This document shows positions 32,907 through 40,812 of a stretch of DNA of 64,000 bases, piece after piece. Each line of letters begins with the position of its first letter. Position 1 is the first letter of the stretch. Both the position numbers and the translations under genes were made by a program. This DNA is from JACRIM01 sp038042195 (GTDB lineage Bacteria > Planctomycetota > Phycisphaerae > UBA1845 > UTPLA1). The DNA lies in the NCBI GenBank assembly GCA_038042195.1, contig JBBTET010000017.1:1-64000 (forward strand), given 5' to 3'. A model generated the notes under the pieces. The model made no database searches. It was given only the letters and a program-made list of their open reading frames with translations, and was not told the DNA's origin.

Positions 32907-34709
32907 ATGCTCTTCTCCATCGGCATTGCACTCATGATCATCCTCGTCGCCGGCTTCTGGACCTACCAGGGCCTTTTCAGTGCCGCCATCATGTTCTTCG
33001 AATGCGTCGTCTCCGCCCTCATCGCCTTCGGATTTTATGAACCGCTCAACGGCCTCTGGGGTAGCGCCCTCGGCGGCGGCATCGGTCGCCCTCTCGCCCT
33101 CGCCGTCCTATTCTTGGTGCCGCTCACGATCATGAAATATGCGACCGACCGATTCATCACCGCCAACATCCGGCTCAACCCCATCGCGGATCGCGCCGTC
33201 GCCGGCGTCTTCGGCCTGCTCACCTCGCTCCTCCTCGTCGGCACCGCCCTTGTCGGCGTGCAAATGCTCCCCATCGGCTCCGAGGTCTTCGGCTACGACC
33301 GCCTCGCGGTCGACCCGGACGGCACCGTCACCCAAAAGAACCTGCTCCTCAAGCCCGACAACTTCGCCGTCAGCATTGCCAACATCGCCTCCAGCGGCAG
33401 CATGAGCAACGGCTCTCCCCTCGCCACCGCCCAGCCCGACATGCTCATGAGCCTGTACGGAGCCAGAGCGGCTGTGCAAACCGAAGACACGCACGAAGTC
33501 CCGCCCGACTGCCTCAAAGTCAACGCGTACTGGGAAACCCGCCAAATCGACACAGTGACCCAGAAGCTCGAAGGCGCTACCCTGTCACGCAACTTTGAGA
33601 CAAAAGAAGTCAGCGGTGGCAAACTTCTGGTCTTCAACATCACCCTGGCACCGAACGCCGGCGTCAAGGACAAAGGTGAAACCTATTTCCGCCTACCACA
33701 GTTCCGCCTCATCGGACCCACACCGGAATTGAGTCGCACCCAACATGTCCACCTCGCATGTGGCGCCAGCGATCTCTACGTCAACCGAAACCACGCGTGG
33801 CATCAGATTCAGGAAGGGCAACCTAGCCGACTTGTGCGCTTCGATCCGACAACGAAATTCCTCCTGTGTGGCAACACGTGGAAGACCCCCCCTGAAGCGG
33901 GCAAGGGCTACAAGTTCGACATCGCCTTCGAAGTCCCGGACGACTTTGAGCCGTGGTACATCGCCTACAAAAACGGTGCCCGCTACGAGATCAACAAAGC
34001 CAAGATGTTCAAACAAGCCCCGCCAAAGTCGGCCTCCGTCGCCCTCGGCAACACCGGCCCCGGCCAATCCGCCAAGCTCGATAAGCCCAAGCCCAAGCCC
34101 GGCCAGGACGCCACCGGCGGTGTGGGCAAAGCGCCGGGCGGCGCGACCCACGTCGCCGACGCCAAGGCGGTCTACGTTTCAACCAAGCTTCCGGTCCCGG
34201 TCTTCAAGGGCGAGAGCCTGGTCAGCCAATCCCTCAAGGGCGGCAAACTCGGTGAGTGCAACTTCGCGGTGGAGTTCGACGCCAAATTGGATAAAGCTGA
34301 CGAGGTCAAAAACTTCGACGTCCCCGAAGGCAAGAAGCTCGTCTTCCTCGACGCCGACAAAAACCAGGCCCTCAGCATGTACGGCAAGGCTCTGAACTTC
34401 GCCTCCAACACGCTCCTGCAAATCACCCTCACCACCGACAAAGGCGAGATCTACTTCGCCCAAGGCTTCTACGCCGTTGCCAAACAAGGCGGCCAGACCT
34501 GGGTCGAAATCCAATATCACCCCGAAGCCGACGTCCCCGAACGATGCATCAGCAAAGCCAAAAAAGTGACCAACGCCGCCCTGCAATCCACTCCCAAGGA
34601 TGTACGCCGCTTCGGATACATCTTCGTCGTCGACCCCGGCGTCCACATCGTCACCTTCGCCTCCGGCGGCACCGGCGGAAAACAAACCGTCGACATCGAA
34701 GTCCCCTGA
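32907..34709 (+). CDS. CvpA-like membrane protein with large C-terminal region
   Basis: 600 residues. The N-terminal ~130 contain four hydrophobic segments with CvpA-family character (LFSAAIMFFECVVSALIAFGFYEPL, LAVLFLVPLTIMKYATDRFI, NPIADRAVAGVFGLLTSLLLVG). The remaining ~470 residues are soluble, beta-rich and of no family I recognise, with a Pro/Lys/Gly linker (~400-425, KLDKPKPKPGQD) separating two similar-sized halves. CvpA proteins are linked to export and envelope functions. GAGGAA precedes the ATG. It directly follows the secretion ATPase pair and probably belongs to the same unit. Confidence 0.75.
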   Translation: MLFSIGIALMIILVAGFWTYQGLFSAAIMFFECVVSALIAFGFYEPLNGLWGSALGGGIGRPLALAVLFLVPLTIMKYATDRFITANIRLNPIADRAVAGVFGLLTSLLLVGTALVGVQMLPIGSEVFGYDRLAVDPDGTVTQKNLLLKPDNFAVSIANIASSGSMSNGSPLATAQPDMLMSLYGARAAVQTEDTHEVPPDCLKVNAYWETRQIDTVTQKLEGATLSRNFETKEVSGGKLLVFNITLAPNAGVKDKGETYFRLPQFRLIGPTPELSRTQHVHLACGASDLYVNRNHAWHQIQEGQPSRLVRFDPTTKFLLCGNTWKTPPEAGKGYKFDIAFEVPDDFEPWYIAYKNGARYEINKAKMFKQAPPKSASVALGNTGPGQSAKLDKPKPKPGQDATGGVGKAPGGATHVADAKAVYVSTKLPVPVFKGESLVSQSLKGGKLGECNFAVEFDAKLDKADEVKNFDVPEGKKLVFLDADKNQALSMYGKALNFASNTLLQITLTTDKGEIYFAQGFYAVAKQGGQTWVEIQYHPEADVPERCISKAKKVTNAALQSTPKDVRRFGYIFVVDPGVHIVTFASGGTGGKQTVDIEVP

Positions 34710-34712
34710 CTT

Positions 34713-34736
34713 TGTGGCACCGGTTTCCAACCGGTG
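34713..34736 (+). repeat. dispersed palindrome, TGTGGCAC family
   Basis: TGTGG then CACCGGTT, TCC and AACCGGTG. Matches the copy at 6599-6624 (minus strand) at all but one loop base. It sits 4 bases after the stop of the CvpA-like gene. Confidence 0.8.
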
Positions 34737-34794
34737 CGCATTGAGTTCCATGCGAACGCTCATTCATCGCGCCAATCCCCGCCGATGAATCACC

Positions 34795-36189
34795 ATGTCC
34801 CGACTCACCCAAGCCGGCCCCATCGCGCTGCTTCTCCTCGCGCTTACCACCCCCGCAAACGCCCAATTCCTCTCACGCCTCTTCCAACGCCCCAGCGCAC
34901 TGCAAGAGACACAAGACGCCACAGAGGCCCTCGTAACAAAAAACACCCCCTCCGTCGTCTCCATCGAAGTCCATCGCACCCCCGCTATCGGCTCCTCAGC
35001 CGGCCAATCCGCCGGCGCAGGCGTCATCGTCTCCCCCAATGGAACCATCGTCACCAGTGAACACGTCATCGCCGACGCACTCTCCATCCACGTCACCCTC
35101 CACGACGGCCGCCGAATCCGCGCCCGCCGACTCGCCTCCGACCCGCGCGCCGACCTCGCCGTGATTCAGATCGACGCCGACAATCTCCTCCCCGCAAAAT
35201 GGACCGACGACCCCGCCTCGCTGCGCCGCGGCCACATGGTCATCGCCTTTGGAAACCCCCTCGGCCTCTCCGCCGACGGCCCCTCCGCCCCCAGCATCGG
35301 CCTCGTCAGCGCCATCGCCCGACCACTCCCCGACACCTTCGGCCAATCCGAAGACCGCTACTACGGCGACATGATCCAATGCACCGCCCCCGTCGGCCCC
35401 GGCTACTCCGGCGGCCCCCTCGTCGACATCCACGGCCGCGTCGTCGGCATCCTCACCGCCATCGGCTCGCGCGAACGCGCCGGCGACACACTTGCATTCG
35501 CCGTCCCCATCACGGAGCGCACCCGCGCCGTGATCGACAAACTCGCTCGCGGCGAAAGCGTCGACTACGGCTACCTCGGCATCCACATCCGCGATGCCGC
35601 ACCCACGGGAAGCGAACCATTTCGCTTCAACCACCCATCCGCGCCCGGCGCATCATTAATCGAGCCGCGTTTCCCCGTTCTCACCTTCATCTCCCCCGAC
35701 GGACCCGCCGACCGCGCTGGCCTCCAAATTGGTGACGCCATCCTCGCCGTCGGCGCAACCCCCGTCTCCACCGCCGACGAACTCGTGCAACTCATCGGCA
35801 CCCTCGGCCCCGACCACGCCGTCGATCTCACCATCCGCCGAGACGGCGCGCGTTCACTCGTCACGGCCCAACTCGCCCGCCGACCCGCGCCCGTCGTCCA
35901 ATCCGCCGCGAGACAATGGCAATTCCGCGGCGCAGCCCTCGGCGAATTAAACCTCGCCCTGCAAGACCGCTTCGACGCCCCAGCCGGCTCCCTCATGGTC
36001 CTCATGGTCGCCACCGGTTCCCCCGCCGACCGCGCCGGTCTCACCCCCGGCGACATCGTCGTCCGCGTCAACGGCCGCGCCGTCACCACCGACTCCGTCA
36101 CAACCCTCGCCGCCCGCCCCGACGACTGCCTCCTCGGCCTCGCCAACGGCGGCTCCATCCTCCTCAAGCCTGCCACACCAACTCGATAA
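34795..36189 (+). CDS. HtrA/DegP-like serine protease with two PDZ domains
   Basis: 464 residues with a signal peptide (MSRLTQAGPIALLLLALTTPANA), so periplasmic or envelope-associated. A trypsin-like domain spans ~45-250 with the triad in recognisable contexts: His in IVTSEHVIAD (~87), Asp in SDPRADLAVIQ (~119) and Ser in GPGYSGGPLVD (~205). The usual GNSGGP is GYSGGP, so the residue next to the nucleophile differs. Two PDZ domains follow (~290-365 with SPDGPADRAGLQIGDAIL; ~385-455 with ATGSPADRAGLTPGDIVV). Probable role: envelope protein quality control or regulated cleavage. Confidence 0.93.
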   Translation: MSRLTQAGPIALLLLALTTPANAQFLSRLFQRPSALQETQDATEALVTKNTPSVVSIEVHRTPAIGSSAGQSAGAGVIVSPNGTIVTSEHVIADALSIHVTLHDGRRIRARRLASDPRADLAVIQIDADNLLPAKWTDDPASLRRGHMVIAFGNPLGLSADGPSAPSIGLVSAIARPLPDTFGQSEDRYYGDMIQCTAPVGPGYSGGPLVDIHGRVVGILTAIGSRERAGDTLAFAVPITERTRAVIDKLARGESVDYGYLGIHIRDAAPTGSEPFRFNHPSAPGASLIEPRFPVLTFISPDGPADRAGLQIGDAILAVGATPVSTADELVQLIGTLGPDHAVDLTIRRDGARSLVTAQLARRPAPVVQSAARQWQFRGAALGELNLALQDRFDAPAGSLMVLMVATGSPADRAGLTPGDIVVRVNGRAVTTDSVTTLAARPDDCLLGLANGGSILLKPATPTR

Positions 36190-36190
36190 A

Positions 36191-36242
36191 GAGATGCGAA
36201 GCATCTCCATCCCCTCCCCTTGCTAAGGGGATTGAGGGGCGA
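36191..36242 (+). repeat. hairpin and CCCCTCCCCTTG repeat after the HtrA gene
   Basis: GAGATGC, GAA, GCATCTC forms a perfect 7-bp stem with a 3-base loop (36191-36207). It is followed by CCCCTCCCCTTGCTAAGGGG and ATTGAGGGGCGAC, an intergenic element with its own CCCCTT/AAGGGG pairing. A partial relative (TTGATAAGGGGG, GGGTGGGG) lies at 50034-50060 after the NeuD-type gene. Confidence 0.55.
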
Positions 36243-36307
36243 CCGAGGAGGAAGCCCCGAAAGGGTGGGGTTGCGAATACGAACCAACCGTTAATCCGCC
36301 CGCAAGT

Positions 36308-36313
36308 TATAAT
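36308..36313 (+). promoter_or_regulatory. candidate -10 element for apt
   Basis: Perfect TATAAT 91 bases before the apt ATG, downstream of the repeat cluster. No convincing -35. Confidence 0.3.
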
Positions 36314-36404
36314 CCCCTCGCACTGCCCCCACCCGATCCATCGAATGATGCGATCCTGATCGACCGATCATGGGAAGGCGATTGCGCCCCGAAGGAGCCT
36401 CGAT

Positions 36405-36986
36405 ATGCCCGACCGCCCCAACCTCGACATCCCCGACGTCAACAGCCTCGCCAAAAAGCTGCGCGACATCAAAGACTTCCCCAAACCCGGAATCATCTTC
36501 AAAGACGTCACCCCGCTCCTCGCTGACTCGGCCGCCCTTTCCCTCGCCGTCGAGCTTCTCACCCAACCCTTCCGCTCCGTCCACATCGACAAAGTCGTCG
36601 GCGCCGAAAGCCGCGGCTTCATCTTCGGCACCGCCGTCGCTCGAAACCTCTCCGCCGGCTTCGTGCCCATCCGCAAACCAGGCAAACTCCCCTACAAAAC
36701 CAGAAAAATGTCCTACGCCCTGGAGTACGGAACCGACTCCCTTGAAATCCACGAAGACGCCATCCTCCCCGGCGAACGCATCCTCATGATCGACGACCTC
36801 CTCGCCACGGGCGGCACCATGGTCGCCTGCTGCGATCTCGTCAAAGAGTTGAAAGGAAATATCGTCGGCGTCGCCGTCCTCATCGAACTCTGCTTCTTGA
36901 GCGGCCGCGACCGCTTCAAAGGAATCCCCGTCCACTCCGTCATCAAAATCAACGGCGAAGGCCCCGCCGTCGCCACCGATTTCTAA
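36405..36986 (+). CDS. apt: adenine phosphoribosyltransferase
   Basis: 193 residues; salvages adenine to AMP using PRPP. Visible family features: IKDFPKPGIIFKDVTPLL (~16-33), VVGAESRGFIFGTAVA (~65-80), RKPGKLPYKT and the PRPP-binding loop ILMIDDLLATGGTM (~125-138). Length is typical (about 180). GGAG precedes the ATG. It stands alone, converging on the kdsD end of the polysaccharide cluster. Confidence 0.97.
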   Translation: MPDRPNLDIPDVNSLAKKLRDIKDFPKPGIIFKDVTPLLADSAALSLAVELLTQPFRSVHIDKVVGAESRGFIFGTAVARNLSAGFVPIRKPGKLPYKTRKMSYALEYGTDSLEIHEDAILPGERILMIDDLLATGGTMVACCDLVKELKGNIVGVAVLIELCFLSGRDRFKGIPVHSVIKINGEGPAVATDF

Positions 36987-37003
36987 ACTCGATTGGCCCA
37001 CGC

Positions 37004-37025
37004 GTAGGGTCCGCTGTGCGGACCA
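37004..37025. repeat. dispersed palindrome GGTCCGC/GCGGACC
   Basis: GTAGGGTCCGC, TGT, GCGGACCAC with a perfect 7-bp stem (37008-37014 and 37018-37024) and a 3-base loop. A partial copy (GTAGGGTCCGCT) is at 11989-12000 before the DUF3750 gene. It lies between the convergent apt and kdsD genes and could act as a terminator structure for either. Confidence 0.65.
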
Positions 37026-37082
37026 CGAATGCGCGTAACGTTGTTCCTCGCGCGCCTCAAGACTCAGGTCTCAAGCCTCTTC

Positions 37083-38078
37083 TCACCCCAACCCCGCCCG
37101 CACCAAATCCTGCAACCGAACCACCCCGCTCGGCTTCTCCCCATCCGCGCTCACCACCAGCATCGTGATCTCGCTCTCCCGCATCAGCCGCAAACAGTCC
37201 ACCGCCAACTCCTCCGGCGACACCGTCGAACACCGCACCGGCGGCTCCCCCGGATCGCGCCGGCTCAGCCGCCACGCCTCGCCCGCCGACAGCTTCGTCG
37301 GCGTCTCGCACCGCGTCAGCAATCGCCGCAAGTCGCCATCGGTAAACACGCCCGTCAACCCCCCGCCATCATCCACCACGCACGTCATCCCCAAATGTTT
37401 GCCCGTCATCTCCAACAGCATGTCCATGAAGCCCTTCGCCCCCGCCACGCACGGCAGCTCCGCCCCGCCATGCATCACATCCGACGCCCGCAAGAGCAAC
37501 CGCCTCCCCAAACTCCCATCCGGGTGAAACCGTGCGAATTGTTCCTCATTAAACCCCCTCGAATCAAGCAACGCCATCGCCAGCGCATCGCACAGCGCCA
37601 GTGTCATCGTCGTGCTCGTCGTCGGCGCCAGCGCCAACGGCCCCGCCTCCGGCAGCTTCGGAAACTCCAACACCACGTCCGCCAACTCGCCCAACCCCGA
37701 CGGCCCGCCCTCGCACACCGCAATCACCCGCCCGCCCACACGGCGAAAGTGCCCCACAAACCGCACCAACTCCTCCGTGTTCCCGCTCTTGGACAGAGCC
37801 AGGAGCACCGCGTTTGGATCGACCAACCCCAAATCGCCATGCACCCCCTCGACCGGATGCATAAACACCGCCGGCGTCCCCGTACTCGACAGCGTCGCCG
37901 CCGCCTTCCGAGCGATCAGCCCGCTCTTCCCAATCCCCGTCACCACCATCTGCGCCCGGGAGTTCTGCACCAACCGCACCGCCTCCCGAAACGGCTCCCC
38001 CACCAACTCCGCCAACGAAGCCAGCGCAGCCGCCTGCTCCCGAATAATCCCACGAGCTAATTCAACCGGATCACGCAA
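37083..38078 (-). CDS. kdsD: arabinose-5-phosphate isomerase (KdsD/KpsF family)
   Basis: 331 residues; interconverts ribulose 5-phosphate and arabinose 5-phosphate, the entry to KDO for lipopolysaccharide or capsule. An N-terminal SIS domain (~40-175: VVTGIGKSGLIARKAAATLSSTGT, LLALSKSGNTEEL, GDLGL) is followed by two CBS domains (~205-330). The family motif near residue 195 reads FHPDGSLGRRLL (usually HPGG). Last gene of the minus-strand polysaccharide cluster, 100 bases after the tyrosine kinase gene. Confidence 0.94.
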   Translation of the reverse strand: MRDPVELARGIIREQAAALASLAELVGEPFREAVRLVQNSRAQMVVTGIGKSGLIARKAAATLSSTGTPAVFMHPVEGVHGDLGLVDPNAVLLALSKSGNTEELVRFVGHFRRVGGRVIAVCEGGPSGLGELADVVLEFPKLPEAGPLALAPTTSTTMTLALCDALAMALLDSRGFNEEQFARFHPDGSLGRRLLLRASDVMHGGAELPCVAGAKGFMDMLLEMTGKHLGMTCVVDDGGGLTGVFTDGDLRRLLTRCETPTKLSAGEAWRLSRRDPGEPPVRCSTVSPEELAVDCLRLMRESEITMLVVSADGEKPSGVVRLQDLVRAGLG

Positions 38079-38178
38079 AGGAGGAATCCTCCGAGGAAGA
38101 ATCCCCGGAGTTTATCACATTGAAAGGAAATTGGCACTGCCCTAGGATTGCCGGTTCGTCACCCACCCGACCGAAATC

Positions 38179-40695
38179 TCAAATCTTCCCCTTGTCGAGA
38201 TCATCGTCCAGCTTCAAATCGTCCGCGATCTTGAAGTCGTCGATGTCCCCCAGCGCCTGCTCGCCGCTGATCTTGTTCAATTCCTGATCGATGTCCGACG
38301 AGCCCCACGAGCCATCCAGCGCATCCGGGTCCACCACTGCCGTCGGCGACATCTCTGAAAGCAGCGACGGCCCGCCCAGGTCGCCCGGAATCTCCGTCGT
38401 GCCCGATGCCCCGTCGGCCATCGCCTCGTCCGACGCGCCGGCCCCGCCGTCCAGACGCTGACGCGTAACGCCCTGATCATCCGCTTCCTGTTCCTGATAT
38501 TCGTAGAACTCGCGGTAGCTCTTGCGGAAGTAGCCGCCGGCCCGTGTCTCCACCTGGTTCAACACGGCCCCGAAGATGCGAGCGCCCACCGACGCGAGTT
38601 GCGACGCCGACCGCTGCAAGGCCCCGCGCGACGTGACACGATACTGGCACACCATGATCACGCCATCCACCAACGACGCCAACACCATCGCATCACTCAC
38701 CAAAAGCAACGGAGGCCCGTCGAAAATGACCTGGTCGTATCGCGTCCGCGCATCACCAATCAGGTCTCGCAAATAACTGCTGCCAAGCAACTCCGCCGGA
38801 TTCGGTGGAATCGGCCCGGCCCCCAGCACATCCAGGCCCGGCACAGCCGTCGACGAAACGTAGTTCTCCAGCCGCCCCTGCCCGATCAAAACGTTACTCA
38901 ACCCCTCCTGCTGCATCCCGGGGAATATCTTCGGCAGGCAGGAGCGACGGAAATTGGTGTCCACCAACAACACGCGCCGACCCGACAGCGCCACCGAGAT
39001 CGCGAGGTTACATGCAATCGTCGTCTTGCCGTTGCCCCCGTGCGGACTGGTGACGAGCAGCGTCGCCTGCTGCTCGGCCGGCGCACTGAAGAACAAATTC
39101 GTGCGCAGATTGCGGAACGCCTCCGCCGTGATGGAATGCGGGGCATCCAGACACGCCGTCTCCACGCGATCAATCTCGACTTCGTCGTCGTCCGTGATCG
39201 GCACGGTCCCCAGCACGGGCATCGACTGCCGCAGCACGTCGCGCGGCGTGCGAACCGTTGTGTCGGACAACTCAAGCAACAACGCAATGCCGACCGCCAG
39301 GCCCAGCCCAAGAACGCCAGCCGCCGGGAGCCATATCTCCAGCTTCGGTTGCGACCGTCGCTTGGGGGCCACAGCTGCGGACCGCTGGTCGATCTGCACC
39401 GTGTCCTTGAGTTGCACCGTCTGCTTCATCTGGTTGTTCAGATCAAGCTGCCGTTCATAGGCGGCTTTCATCTGCTCGCTTTCCTCGACCAGCCTCTTAT
39501 ATTTCCAGTGCTTTGCGTCTTTGTCGCGCTGCTCCTGCTCCGCCAGAATCCGGCGATCCTTAACCTTCGTCAATTGCTCCAGCGCCTCAAGGTAATTGCG
39601 CCGCGTCTGCTCGATCAAATCCGTGTTGTACTTGACGGCCTTTTGCGCCCGCTCGCTTGCCGCACGCTCCGACGCCATCTCGAACTGCGCCTGCGCTTCT
39701 TTCACCTGTCGGTGATTCGGGCCGTATCGCGCCTGCAGCGCGCGAAGCGTTTCGTCGGCCTGCTGCATTCGCTGGTCAAGTTGATAGATATTGGGGTCGC
39801 CATTGAGTTGGTTTTGCAACTCCGGGGTGATCGGCAGCTCTTCAGGCTTAATATCCTGAAGCGAGTCGAACTGAGCCTTCTTGCCGTCTGTGTCGAGCCC
39901 CAGCTCCGTCTCGATCGCCTTGAGCGTGGCGATTGTCTCGTTCCCCTCCTCGCCGATCCGAAGTTGGACCTCTTCGTTGCTTCGATAGTTGTCGATTTCG
40001 CGTTGTTTCGTTTCGTAGTCGTTTCGTGCCCCGTCAAGCGCCTTGTCAGAGCTTTCGGCCTGGCCGCGGAGGGTGTCCCGTTGCAACTTGTTAATCAGGA
40101 AAAGATACTTCTGCACCACCGTATTGACGATGATCGGAACTTCCTTCGCCACACGCCAGGTCGCCGACACGCCGACGAAATTCGAATCGCGTACCGGGCT
40201 GGCGGCCAGGATGTCCGCCAAAAGGTCCGCGGGCTCCTCGTTTTTCTCCTTGAGCTTTCGCTCCGCCTCGCGATACCAATCCGTATTGCGGAGGTCGTTG
40301 TCTTCCAGGGCCGCCTGTAGCACGCCGGGGCTTTTGACCATCAGCGCCTGGTCTTGCAACAGCCGAAGCACCTCTTCCGCCTGAATTGACTGGCGCTCCA
40401 GCGGGTTCATCACGTTGATGGGGTTAATCGACTGCACCCGAATGTAAGACGTCGCGGAATAACTCGGATACCAGAAATAGAAGATCAGGGTTACGCCGGT
40501 GCCAATGGTAAAAAACAACACCGACAGAATCACAATGAGTACCAGACGCGCCCGCAGAATGCGAAACACGTCCGCACCGGACATGCCGGACTGCGGAGGC
40601 CCCGGAGGCCGAGGCGCCATCGCCTGTCCCAGGCCTGAGCCCATGCTCGGTGATGCCGTTGTAAGCGTCGTCAAACCACGTCCCTCGCCGACCAA
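38179..40695 (-). CDS. polysaccharide co-polymerase / tyrosine autokinase (Wzz-Wzc type)
   Basis: 838 residues. An N-terminal Wzz domain with a membrane segment (LVLIVILSVLFFTIGTGVTL, ~50-70) is followed by a long periplasmic coiled-coil region (~190-450), a second membrane segment (~475-492) and a BY-kinase domain: Walker A TSPHGGNGKTTIACN (~575), Walker A' VLLVDTNFR (second Asp of DxD is Asn) and Walker B YDQVIFDGPPLLLV. A short Tyr cluster (YFRKSYREFYEYQEQ) precedes an acidic tail. Such proteins control chain length and export of exopolysaccharide. The start is uncertain: TTG at 40695 is the limit, TTG at 40674 has GAGGGA upstream, and the first ATG is at 40644. Confidence 0.93.
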   Translation of the reverse strand: MVGEGRGLTTLTTASPSMGSGLGQAMAPRPPGPPQSGMSGADVFRILRARLVLIVILSVLFFTIGTGVTLIFYFWYPSYSATSYIRVQSINPINVMNPLERQSIQAEEVLRLLQDQALMVKSPGVLQAALEDNDLRNTDWYREAERKLKEKNEEPADLLADILAASPVRDSNFVGVSATWRVAKEVPIIVNTVVQKYLFLINKLQRDTLRGQAESSDKALDGARNDYETKQREIDNYRSNEEVQLRIGEEGNETIATLKAIETELGLDTDGKKAQFDSLQDIKPEELPITPELQNQLNGDPNIYQLDQRMQQADETLRALQARYGPNHRQVKEAQAQFEMASERAASERAQKAVKYNTDLIEQTRRNYLEALEQLTKVKDRRILAEQEQRDKDAKHWKYKRLVEESEQMKAAYERQLDLNNQMKQTVQLKDTVQIDQRSAAVAPKRRSQPKLEIWLPAAGVLGLGLAVGIALLLELSDTTVRTPRDVLRQSMPVLGTVPITDDDEVEIDRVETACLDAPHSITAEAFRNLRTNLFFSAPAEQQATLLVTSPHGGNGKTTIACNLAISVALSGRRVLLVDTNFRRSCLPKIFPGMQQEGLSNVLIGQGRLENYVSSTAVPGLDVLGAGPIPPNPAELLGSSYLRDLIGDARTRYDQVIFDGPPLLLVSDAMVLASLVDGVIMVCQYRVTSRGALQRSASQLASVGARIFGAVLNQVETRAGGYFRKSYREFYEYQEQEADDQGVTRQRLDGGAGASDEAMADGASGTTEIPGDLGGPSLLSEMSPTAVVDPDALDGSWGSSDIDQELNKISGEQALGDIDDFKIADDLKLDDDLDKGKI

Positions 40696-40812
40696 TCTTC
40701 TGTCGCACGTCGAACCGGCAGTTCTTGCCGGTTTGCCGCTCGGGTTGCTACGAGCCGTGTGCGCGACTGGTTCTGTCGCGCGGGGGGAGCCTTTCGGACA
40801 CAGCGCGTCCCG

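Noticed and set aside
38599..40320. 573-codon plus-strand frame opposite the tyrosine autokinase gene
   Set aside because: Antisense to clear Walker motifs and the coiled-coil region of the real gene; the product is Arg/His/Gln-rich without domains.
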